From assembly GCF_028010285.1 (NCBI RefSeq), contig NZ_CP116304.1:1008501-1072500 (forward strand): a DNA stretch of 64,000 nt, given 5' to 3'. A program made the position numbers and the translations under genes. This DNA is from Pseudomonas sp. Q1-7 (lineage in GTDB: Bacteria; Pseudomonadota; Gammaproteobacteria; Pseudomonadales; Pseudomonadaceae). Positions 57,025 through 64,000 of the stretch are shown piece after piece. How positions within the stretch are numbered: position 1 is the stretch's first letter; each line of letters opens with the position of its first letter. The notes under the pieces were generated by a model. It made no database searches, was not told where the DNA came from, and saw nothing but the letters and a program-made list of their open reading frames with translations.

Positions 57025-57501
57025 TCAGCCTTTCGCCGTCTTCAGCACTTCCACCTTGCCGCGCTCCTGCAGGGCGCCGGGTATGCGCTGCTCGAAGGGG
57101 GTGGAGAGGATCAGCGAGGTCTTGGTGGCGCCGAAGGTGCCGATCTGGTCGATCAGGTCCTGCAGCTCCGGCATCGAGGCCACGGCGGCCTTGATCAGCA
57201 GGCAGGCGTCGCCAGTGACGCGGTGGCAGAGGCTGAGCTGCGGAATCTTCTCCAGGGCGTCCTGGGTGCGCTTGTAGTCGCGGTCGGTGATGCGCAGCTC
57301 GATCACGCACTCGATGGGCAGGCCAACCTTGGCCAGGTCCACGCTGGCGTGGTAGCCGGTGATGACCCCGGCGGCTTCCAGCTTGGCCACCCGGTCGGCC
57401 ACCGCCGGCGGCGACAGGTTGACCCGGCGTGCCAGGTCGGCGAAGGACGCGCGGCCGTTCTCGATCAGGGCCGACAGCAGCAGGCGGTCGTATTTGTCCA
57501 C
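57025..57501 (-). CDS. Lrp/AsnC-family transcriptional regulator (GTG start)
   Basis: A 158-residue regulator. Winged helix DKYDRLLLSALIENGRASFADLARRVNLSPPAVADRV and RAM domain with CHRVTGDACLLIKAAV. GTG at 57501 has GGAGG four nt upstream. It is divergent from an EamA exporter gene; such neighbours are often regulator and target, probably for amino acid export (inference). Confidence 0.9.
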   Translation of the reverse strand: MDKYDRLLLSALIENGRASFADLARRVNLSPPAVADRVAKLEAAGVITGYHASVDLAKVGLPIECVIELRITDRDYKRTQDALEKIPQLSLCHRVTGDACLLIKAAVASMPELQDLIDQIGTFGATKTSLILSTPFEQRIPGALQERGKVEVLKTAKG

Positions 57502-57661
57502 GGGACCTCCGGATGGGCTTCCGTCGAATCGACGGCGGAAGCGGATGAAAACAACGCTTTCCAAGGTTTGTGCGGCGATGAAGCAGGCTTTCATCCTTAT
57601 TCGCGGCACATCGCCTTACATAGAATAGACGCCTCAATCCTCCCCGTGTCGAGTTCCGATC
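57502..57661. promoter_or_regulatory. Divergent Lrp / EamA intergenic region
   Basis: 160 nt with an A/T-richer centre (57540-57640), room for both promoters and Lrp sites. No perfect -35/-10 pair was found. Confidence 0.35.
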
Positions 57662-58588
57662 ATGCCTGCGCGCCGCTTCCCGCTGTTGCTCATAGGGGCT
57701 TTCATTGCCCTCTACCTGATCTGGGGTTCCACCTACCTCGCCATCCGCATCGGCGTGGAGTCCTGGCCGCCGCTGCTGATGGCGGGCATCCGTTTCGTGG
57801 TGGCCGGCACGCTGATGTACGGCTTCCTGCGCTGGCGCGGCGTGCCCAATCCGACCTGGCAGGAATGGAAGTCCGCCGCCGCCATCGGCTTCCTGCTGCT
57901 CAGCTGCGGCAACGGCGGCGTGACCCTGGCCGAAGACCTCGGCGTGGCATCCGGCGTGGCGGCCCTGGCGGTAGCCACGGTGCCGTTGTTCGCTCTGCTG
58001 TTCGGGCTGATCTGGGGCCAGCGCACCAACCGCCTGGAATGGGCCGGCATCGTCCTCGGGCTGATCGGCATCGGCCTGCTCAACCTCGGCTCGAACCTGC
58101 AGGCGAGCCCCATCGGCGCGGCCCTGATCATCTTCGCCGCGGCGTCCTGGTCCTTCGGCTCCATGTGGAGCAAGAACCTCAAGCTGCCCGCCGGCCCCAT
58201 GGCCAGCGCGGTGGAAATGCTCGCCGGCGGCGTCGCCTTGCTCGCCGGCAGCCTGCTCAGTGGCGAGCACCTGGTCGCCGCGCCGACCCTGGCGGGCTGG
58301 GGTGCCCTGGCCTACCTGATCGTCTTCGGCTCCATCATCGCCTTCAGCTCCTACCTCTATCTGCTGAAGAACGTGCGCCCGGCGGCGGCCACCAGCTATG
58401 CCTATGTCAACCCGGTGGTGGCGGTGCTGCTGGGCATCGGTTTCGCCGGCGAGACCATCGGCGTCGAGGAAGGCCTGGCCATGCTGGTGATCATCGGCGC
58501 CGTGGTGCTGATCGGCCTGCCGCAATGGCGTGAGCGCAAGGAGGAGAGGGAGCGCCAGGCGGAAGGGCTGCAAGAGCAGACCAGTTGA
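57662..58588 (+). CDS. EamA/DMT-family exporter
   Basis: A 308-residue protein with ten membrane helices in two EamA repeats (about 8-140 and 150-295). YLIWGSTYLAIRIGVESWPP is typical of repeat 1 and SYAYVNPVVAVLLGIGFAGE of repeat 2. Likely exports an amino acid or related metabolite; controlled perhaps by the divergent Lrp gene. Confidence 0.88.
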   Translation: MPARRFPLLLIGAFIALYLIWGSTYLAIRIGVESWPPLLMAGIRFVVAGTLMYGFLRWRGVPNPTWQEWKSAAAIGFLLLSCGNGGVTLAEDLGVASGVAALAVATVPLFALLFGLIWGQRTNRLEWAGIVLGLIGIGLLNLGSNLQASPIGAALIIFAAASWSFGSMWSKNLKLPAGPMASAVEMLAGGVALLAGSLLSGEHLVAAPTLAGWGALAYLIVFGSIIAFSSYLYLLKNVRPAAATSYAYVNPVVAVLLGIGFAGETIGVEEGLAMLVIIGAVVLIGLPQWRERKEERERQAEGLQEQTS

Positions 58589-58650
58589 TCCCGGAGTAGC
58601 GGGGCGGCCTGCTAGAATCGCGGCTTTTCCGCACTCTACGGCTGCCCCCC

Positions 58651-59979
58651 ATGACCTTCGCTTCCCTCGGCCTGATCGAACCCCTGTTGCGCGCCACCGA
58701 GGCGCTCGGCTACCAGACCCCGTCGCCGGTGCAGGCCGAGGCGATTCCCGCCGTGCTCAAGGGGCGCGACCTGATGGCCGCGGCCCAGACCGGCACCGGC
58801 AAGACCGCCGGCTTCGCCCTGCCGCTGCTGCAGAAACTCACCCAGGAAGGCCCGCAGGTGGCCAGCAACTCGGTACGGGCGCTGGTGCTGGTGCCCACCC
58901 GCGAGCTGGCCGAACAGGTCAACGAGAGCTTCCGAGTCTACGGCCAGCACCTGCCGTTGCGCAACTACGCGGTGTACGGCGGCGTCAGCATCAACCCGCA
59001 GATGATGAAGCTGCGCAAGGGTATCGACGTCCTGGTCGCCACCCCCGGCCGCCTGCTCGACCTGTACCGGCAGAACGCGGTCAAGTTCAACCAGCTACAG
59101 GCACTGGTGCTGGACGAAGCCGACCGCATGCTCGACCTGGGCTTCGCCCGTGAGCTGGACGAGCTCTTCGCCGCGCTGCCGAAGCGCCGCCAGACCCTGC
59201 TGTTTTCCGCCACCTTCTCCGACGCCATTCGCCAGATGGCCCGCGAGCTGCTGCGCGACCCGCTGTCCATCGAAGTCAGCCCGCGCAACGCGGCGGCGAA
59301 AAGTGTGCGCCAGTGGCTGATTCCGGTGGACAAGAAGCGCAAGAGCGAACTGTTCCTGCACCTGCTGGAAGACCGCGGCTGGGGCCAGGTGCTGGTCTTC
59401 GCCAAGACCCGCAAGGGGGTCGACCAACTGGTGGATGAACTGCAGGCCCACGGCGTCAGCGCCGACTCCATTCACGGCGACAAGCCGCAGCCGTCGCGAC
59501 TGCGCGCCCTGCAGCGCTTCAAGGCGGGCGAGGTGCAGGTCCTGGTGGCCACCGATGTGGCGGCCCGTGGCCTGGACATCGACGACCTGCCGCTGGTGGT
59601 CAACTTCGACCTGCCCATAGTCGCCGAAGACTACGTGCACCGCATCGGCCGTACCGGCCGCGCCGGCGCCACGGGTGAAGCGGTGTCCCTGGTCTGCGCC
59701 GATGAGGTGCAACTGCTGGCGGCCATCGAAGTGCTGATCCGTCAGACTATCCCGCGTCGTGACGAACCCGATTTCTTCCCTGACCACCGCGTGCCCGTGA
59801 CCGATGCCACCGGGCAGGTGATCAAGAAGCCGAAGAAACCGAAGAAGCCCAAGGAACCCCAGGCCGGCGCCGGCAAGGCGGGCAAGTCCGGTGCGCTGGG
59901 GCGCTGGATCGACAGCGAGAAGCCCAAGGTGAAGTCGGTGCGCAAGGCGCCGGGGTTTGGCAAGGCGAAGAAAGGCTGA
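58651..59979 (+). CDS. rhlE: DEAD-box RNA helicase RhlE
   Basis: A 442-residue DEAD-box helicase. Q motif with GYQTPSPVQAEAIPAVL, AQTGTGKTAGFALP, PTRELAEQV, VLDEADRMLDLGF, SATFSD, ARGLDIDDLPLVVNFDLP, HRIGRTGRAG. The C-terminal tail (about 385-442) is Lys/Pro-rich (KKPKKPKKPKEP), likely for RNA contacts. RhlE acts in ribosome assembly and RNA turnover. Confidence 0.93.
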   Translation: MTFASLGLIEPLLRATEALGYQTPSPVQAEAIPAVLKGRDLMAAAQTGTGKTAGFALPLLQKLTQEGPQVASNSVRALVLVPTRELAEQVNESFRVYGQHLPLRNYAVYGGVSINPQMMKLRKGIDVLVATPGRLLDLYRQNAVKFNQLQALVLDEADRMLDLGFARELDELFAALPKRRQTLLFSATFSDAIRQMARELLRDPLSIEVSPRNAAAKSVRQWLIPVDKKRKSELFLHLLEDRGWGQVLVFAKTRKGVDQLVDELQAHGVSADSIHGDKPQPSRLRALQRFKAGEVQVLVATDVAARGLDIDDLPLVVNFDLPIVAEDYVHRIGRTGRAGATGEAVSLVCADEVQLLAAIEVLIRQTIPRRDEPDFFPDHRVPVTDATGQVIKKPKKPKKPKEPQAGAGKAGKSGALGRWIDSEKPKVKSVRKAPGFGKAKKG

Positions 59980-60080
59980 CTCGCGCCGGCCAGTCCGCCG
60001 CGGTCCTCGGTCTGAAATCAAGCGCTGGCGTCGCTGGCCGGGGTGCAATCCGGGCAACGAATGGGGATATCCACGCACCC

Positions 60081-60542
60081 CTACAAGGGCCGCGGACCAT
60101 GCGCTTCCTGTAGCTGCCGCTTGAGCCGCGCCACTTCGGTCATGTCGGTGATCATCAGGCACACCCGCTCCACCTGCCCGCCGGCCGTGGCCAGGGGAAT
60201 GAGGGTGAGGTTCTGGTACATGAAGTCCTCTTCGCCGGTGATCGGCCGGTAGTTCTCGAAGCGGATCAGGTAGGGCCGCTGCTCCCACAGGCTGAAGGCA
60301 CGGGTGCCGAGTTGCAGCACGGTGTCCACCTTGCGCCGGAGCCAGCTGCGGTCGATCTCCGGGAAGAGTTCGAAGAGGTTCTTGCCGTGTACCCGGTCGG
60401 GACCCAGGCCCGAGTGGTTCTCCATGAAGCTGTTCCACACCTCGACGCGGTACTGGCGGTCCAGCACCACCACGCCGACGTCCAGGCACTGGACGATGTC
60501 CAGCAGCCAGTGGAGCTCCTTGAAATCGATCTGTGCCGGCAT
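60081..60542 (-). CDS. Stand-alone PAS-domain protein
   Basis: A 153-residue single PAS domain: LDIVQCLDVGVVVLDRQYRVEVWNSFMENHSG, KNLFELFPEI, then YQNLTLIPLATAGGQVERVCLMITDMTEVARLKRQLQE. No kinase or cyclase domain, so it must act through a partner. Its gene starts three nt after the REC-CheC gene ends, on the same strand. Confidence 0.83.
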   Translation of the reverse strand: MPAQIDFKELHWLLDIVQCLDVGVVVLDRQYRVEVWNSFMENHSGLGPDRVHGKNLFELFPEIDRSWLRRKVDTVLQLGTRAFSLWEQRPYLIRFENYRPITGEEDFMYQNLTLIPLATAGGQVERVCLMITDMTEVARLKRQLQEAHGPRPL

Positions 60543-60545
60543 GGG

Positions 60546-61553
60546 TCAGTCCATCAGGTAGTGGATCTTCTGGGTCAGGCGCGCGATGGAGGTTTCGGTG
60601 AACAGCAGCAGCAGGTCGAAGTGCAGGTTGTGGTCTTCGATGGTGTAGCTGATCTCCACCGCCAGCGTCTTGCGCCAGCGCCGGTTGTTAAGCCGGAACA
60701 GTCGTTCGACGCAGGTGTGCTGGCCGAGCAGTTGCGGGTGGCCCTGGGAAAAGCGCACGTCGATCTGCTCGGCGATGCCGGCCAGGCAGGCGCCGATCAG
60801 GATGCTGCCCAGGTCCAGCAGCATCTCCGCCTCGTCGCTGTCGCTCCCCGGCTGCCTGCCGAGCAGGCGGGCGACTTCGGCGTTCTCGGCGTCGTGGAAC
60901 AGCAGCAGCGCCTCGCCGGCGATGGATTCGCCGATGAAGCCCTGGCAGACCGCCGACAGCCGTTCGCCGCGCTGGGTATCGGCCAGGGCCATGTGCAGTT
61001 CGCTGACTTCGAAGAGGTTGACGTTGGGCACCGGCAGCTGCACGAAGACCCCCAGCACGCGCGCCAGCAAGGCCCCCGCGCGCCCCATGGCGACGTTGCT
61101 GACCTCGCGCAGGGCGTCGCGGAAATTCACCCGCAGGTCCGGGTCGCTGCGCAGGGGGATGCCGCTGACCGGGCTGGTGGACGGTGCCGGGTGCAGCAGG
61201 CCGAGGCTGATCAGGGTTTCCCGCAGTTCGTCGGGGTCGGCGGGCTTGTGGATGAACGCCAGGGCGCCCAGTTCATGGACGCGGCGCTGGGCTTCTTCCT
61301 GGACATCCCCCGAGACCACGATCACCCGGGCCGGCAGGCGCTCGGCGCGGAGCCGGCTGAGCACCTGGTAGCCGTCCATGACCGGCATGGTCAGGTCCAG
61401 CAGGACCACCTGCCCCTGGCCCTGGCGAATAGCCTGGAGGGCTTCTTCGCCGTTCGTGGCCTGGGTGATATGCACCGGCCAGTCCAGCGGCAGGGCGCGG
61501 ATCAACTGCTTGCGCGCCATCATCGAATCGTCGCAGACGAGGAGGGGAATCAC
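60546..61553 (-). CDS. Response regulator with CheC-like phosphatase domain (REC-CheC), GTG start
   Basis: About 335 residues. REC domain 1-115: CDDS (acidic pocket), Asp53 in LLDLTMPVMDG, Ser81 and Lys103. Then a CheC/CheX-like domain: NFRDALREVSNVAMGRAG carries the phosphatase pair Glu150 and Asn153, while the second motif EAEMLLDLGSILIG has Asp247 and Ser250 and is degenerate. CheC-type enzymes remove phosphate from CheY-like receivers, so this protein may control its own or another receiver. GTG at 61553 is chosen on similarity; no strong ribosome-binding sequence is seen. Confidence 0.78.
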   Translation of the reverse strand: MIPLLVCDDSMMARKQLIRALPLDWPVHITQATNGEEALQAIRQGQGQVVLLDLTMPVMDGYQVLSRLRAERLPARVIVVSGDVQEEAQRRVHELGALAFIHKPADPDELRETLISLGLLHPAPSTSPVSGIPLRSDPDLRVNFRDALREVSNVAMGRAGALLARVLGVFVQLPVPNVNLFEVSELHMALADTQRGERLSAVCQGFIGESIAGEALLLFHDAENAEVARLLGRQPGSDSDEAEMLLDLGSILIGACLAGIAEQIDVRFSQGHPQLLGQHTCVERLFRLNNRRWRKTLAVEISYTIEDHNLHFDLLLLFTETSIARLTQKIHYLMD

Positions 61554-61738
61554 CTTGGGGGCACCGCATGGAGAAAGCTGGGCTCTGGGCAAGCATAGAC
61601 GTTGGCCGCGCCGCAGCCGACACCTCGCGGCCGGCATCCGATCAGATGTTCCGGGTGCTGCGCCAAAGGCTGCCGACGGGGCCGGAGCGGATGAACACGC
61701 GCATGCCCACGGACGGGGCCGTGGGCCGGCGGAGGCGG

Positions 61739-62977
61739 TTACCGCGGCGCGGGCCGCTCCGAGAGCCAGCGCAGCGCGCCCTGGGCGGCGACCCGACCGC
61801 TGGCGAAACAGGCGGTGAGCAGGTAGCCGCCGGTGGGGGCTTCCCAGTCGAGCATCTCGCCGGCACAGAACACGCCCGGCAGGCGTTCGAGCATCAGGCC
61901 GGCGTCCAGCGCCTCGAAGGGCACGCCGCCGGCCGAACTGATGGCTTCGTCCAGCGGCCGTGCGCGCACCAGGCGCAATGGCAACTTCTTGATGACGGCG
62001 GCCAGGCGCGCGGGGTCGAGGAAATCATCCTGGGTCGCGAGTTCCCGCAGCAGGCCGGCGCGGGCACCGTCGATACCCAGCTGGCTGTGCAGGTGCTTGG
62101 CCATGGAGCGCGAGCCGCGTGGTCGCGCCAGGGCCTTGGCCACCTTGTCCGGCGGCTGGTTGGGCAGCAGGTCGAGGTACAGGGTGGCGCTGCCTTCGGC
62201 CTCGATCCGCTCGCGGATGGCGGCGGAGAGGGCGTAGATCAGGCTGCCTTCGACGCCCGTGGCGGTGAGCACGAACTCGCCCTGGCGCGGCGGCTGCTGA
62301 TCCAGGCGGATGGCCACGGGCTTGATCGGCGCGCCGGCGAATTTCTCCTGCAGCAACGGGCTCCAGCCGTCCACCTCGAAGCCGCAGTTGCTCGGTTGCA
62401 AGGGCGCGATGGCGACACCCTGGGCTTGCAACAGCGGTACCCAGGCGCCGTCCGAACCCAGTCGCGCCCAACTGCCGCCGCCGAGGGCGAGGATGCAGGC
62501 ATCGGCCTGCACCGTGGTTTCGCCGTCCGCCGTGGCGATGCGCAGGGCGCCGCCGTCGTCCCAGCCGAGCCAGCGACTGCGGGTGTGAATCGCCACGCCC
62601 TGCTCGCGCAGGCGCTTGAGCCAGGCCCGCAGCAGCGGGGCGGCCTTCATGTCGGTGGGAAAGACCCGCCCCGAGCTGCCGACGAAGGTGTCGATGCCCA
62701 GGCCGTGAATCCACGCACGCAGCTCTTCGCCAGCGAAGTGCTCCAGCAACGCGGCCACTTCCTCACGGCGCGCGCCGTAGCGTGCGATGAACGGGGCCCT
62801 GGCTTCGGAGTGGGTGATGTTCATTCCGCCGACGCCGGCCAGCAGGAACTTGCGCCCCACCGAAGGCATGGCATCGAACAGCTCCACCCGCGCACCGCCT
62901 GCGGTCAGGACTTCGGCGGCCATCAGGCCGGCAGGGCCGCCGCCGATGACGGCGACGAGGGGGGCGGAGTCTTTCAT
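61739..62977 (-). CDS. HI0933-like FAD-dependent oxidoreductase
   Basis: A 412-residue flavoprotein of the HI0933/YhiN type (TIGR03862-like). FAD motif VAVIGGGPAGLMAAEVL at residue 8, then GRKFLLAGVGGMNITHSE, ALGGGSWARLGSDG and the C-terminal GVFCAGEMLDWEAPTGGYLLTACFASG. Reaction unknown. Start ATG at 62977. Confidence 0.88.
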   Translation of the reverse strand: MKDSAPLVAVIGGGPAGLMAAEVLTAGGARVELFDAMPSVGRKFLLAGVGGMNITHSEARAPFIARYGARREEVAALLEHFAGEELRAWIHGLGIDTFVGSSGRVFPTDMKAAPLLRAWLKRLREQGVAIHTRSRWLGWDDGGALRIATADGETTVQADACILALGGGSWARLGSDGAWVPLLQAQGVAIAPLQPSNCGFEVDGWSPLLQEKFAGAPIKPVAIRLDQQPPRQGEFVLTATGVEGSLIYALSAAIRERIEAEGSATLYLDLLPNQPPDKVAKALARPRGSRSMAKHLHSQLGIDGARAGLLRELATQDDFLDPARLAAVIKKLPLRLVRARPLDEAISSAGGVPFEALDAGLMLERLPGVFCAGEMLDWEAPTGGYLLTACFASGRVAAQGALRWLSERPAPR

Positions 62978-63059
62978 GGGGATTGGTCGGACAGGAATGG
63001 GGAGGGCGCATTCTACCGGACCGCGAGGCGTTCGGAGGATGGGGTGTCGGCTTTGCGGC

Positions 63060-63086
63060 GATGGGTTTCGCTGCGCTCTACCCATC
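63060..63086. repeat. Dispersed hairpin repeat with GAGCGCAGCGA core (copy 2)
   Basis: GATGGGT (63060-63066) pairs with ACCCATC (63080-63086); the minus strand of 63068-63078 is GAGCGCAGCGA, the same core as at 56988. Lies between the deacetylase stop and the flavoprotein start. Confidence 0.6.
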
Positions 63087-63104
63087 CTACGGCGCTATAG
63101 GACT

Positions 63105-64000
63105 TCAGCCGCCCAGCCCCATTTCCCGCCAGACTCGATCCGCGCTGTGATGGAGGATGCCATGGCGGCGGGCGAGGGCGGCGCGGTCCTTGTCGTAGCC
63201 GCCGCCGATCAGGCCCACCACCGGGATGTCGCGGGACAGGCACTGGCGGATCACCCGCTCGTCGCGCTCGGCCACGCCGGCATCGGTGAGTCGCAGGTAG
63301 CCCAGGGCGTCGTCCTTGTGCACATCGACGCCGGCGTCGTAGAGCACCAGGTCGGGCTGGTAAAGCGGCAACAGATAGTTCAGCGCGTCGTCCACCACCC
63401 GCAGGTAGTCGGCGTCGCCCATGCCCATGGGCAGGGGAATGTCCCAGTCGCTTTCGGCCTTGCGCGCGGGGAAGTTCTTTTCGCAGTGCAGGGACACGGT
63501 GACGGCTTCCGGCGTGTCGGCCAGCAGCCGCGCGGTGCCGTCGCCCTGGTGCACGTCGCAGTCGAAAATCAGCACCCGCTGCACCTTGCCCGCCGCCAAC
63601 AGGTAGCGGCTGATCACCGCCAGGTCGTTGAAGATGCAGAAGCCCGACGCATGATCGAAATGCGCATGGTGGGTGCCGCCGGCCAGGTGGCAGGCCAGGC
63701 CGTGCTTCAGGGCCAGGTCGGCGGCCAGCAGCGAGCCGCCCACCGCGCGTACGGTGCGGCGCGCCAGGGGCGGGCTCCAGGGCAGGCCGAGGCGGCGCTG
63801 TTCCTCGCGGCCGAGTTCGCCTGCGAGGAAACGCTGGATGTAGTCTGGGCAATGAGCCAGGGCCAGTACCTCGGCTGGGCAGATAGCCGGCCGGTGCAGG
63901 TGCTCGTCGGTGGCCAGTCCGCTGTCCAGCAGGTGCTCGTAGAGCAGGCGGAACTTCTCCATGGGGAAGCGGTGCTCCGCCGGGAACGGCGGGCTGTAGT
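63105..64000 (-). CDS. Class II histone-deacetylase-like protein (5' end cut by window edge)
   Basis: At least 298 residues of a HDAC/AcuC-family amidohydrolase. Metal and catalytic residues are visible: GGTHHAHFDHASGFCIFND (His-His and Asp), FDCDVHQGDGT (Asp and His ligands) and LIGGGYDKD. Bacterial members deacetylate small molecules or polyamines rather than histones. The frame stays open upstream of ATG 63962 and reads YSPPFPAEHRFP, the family N-terminus, so the true start lies outside the window. Confidence 0.9.
   Translation of the reverse strand, partial: YSPPFPAEHRFPMEKFRLLYEHLLDSGLATDEHLHRPAICPAEVLALAHCPDYIQRFLAGELGREEQRRLGLPWSPPLARRTVRAVGGSLLAADLALKHGLACHLAGGTHHAHFDHASGFCIFNDLAVISRYLLAAGKVQRVLIFDCDVHQGDGTARLLADTPEAVTVSLHCEKNFPARKAESDWDIPLPMGMGDADYLRVVDDALNYLLPLYQPDLVLYDAGVDVHKDDALGYLRLTDAGVAERDERVIRQCLSRDIPVVGLIGGGYDKDRAALARRHGILHHSADRVWREMGLGG

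Overview
This window is a chromosomal core segment of a gamma-proteobacterium, almost certainly a Pseudomonas of the P. aeruginosa / P. resinovorans type. The DNA is very G+C-rich. Recognisable genes include a LadS-type hybrid kinase, rlpA, an sltB-family pair of lytic transglycosylases, and the leuS-lptE-holA and lnt-corC-ybeY-ybeZ-miaB blocks. As I recall it, the gene order closely follows the PAO1 region around PA3950-PA4014; this was not checked against a database. I see no phage, insertion sequence, CRISPR array, tRNA or rRNA. Both window edges cut genes: a LrgA-type holin-like gene on the left and a class II histone-deacetylase-like gene on the right.

Region by region. 1-5950: lrgAB-like pair, a stand-alone LON N-terminal-domain protein, a DedA-PAP2 fusion overlapping a 3-methyladenine DNA glycosylase gene, an LCMT-type methyltransferase, and an alpha/beta hydrolase with a PilZ-like tail. 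6200-16290: a long + strand cluster, proA-nadD-rsfS-rlmH-mrdA-rodA-mltB-rlpA-dacC-ybeD-lipB, joining NAD and proline synthesis, ribosome silencing and modification, cell-shape peptidoglycan synthesis and trimming, and lipoylation. 16394-23566: minus-strand lipA, a second MltB-family transglycosylase, arfA with an internal stem-loop, and holA-lptE-leuS. 23820-31495: ybeL and ydcF, then minus-strand lnt, corC, ybeY, ybeZ, miaB, and two small genes. 31734-37126: hemL-thiE-thiD, divergent from ladS. 37231-43819: a TetR regulator with a striking double operator and its AidB-like partner, amn, a metallo-beta-lactamase-fold hydrolase, rluE, a DUF2788 protein and an Lrp/AsnC regulator. 43820-44189: a gene-free stretch with a promoter-like element and a textbook + strand terminator, a good small-RNA candidate. 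44190-50193: fieF, a lipoprotein, hrpB and a tautomerase-DsbA-SDR operon. 50291-64000: small metabolic, binding and regulatory genes, a NYN nuclease plus a DEDDh exonuclease, a second Lrp regulator divergent from an EamA exporter, rhlE, a REC-CheC plus PAS pair, a flavoprotein and the deacetylase.

Most of the window is housekeeping. The parts most worth a second look are the candidate sRNA, the double-dyad TetR operator, the GGA-rich ladS leader, the tautomerase/DsbA/SDR operon whose SDR lacks the usual active-site tyrosine, the REC-CheC/PAS pair, the hydrolase-PilZ-like fusion, repeated strong hairpins between genes of operons, and two dispersed hairpin repeats sharing an 11-nt core. All family names rest on reading the protein sequences by eye; no search was run.
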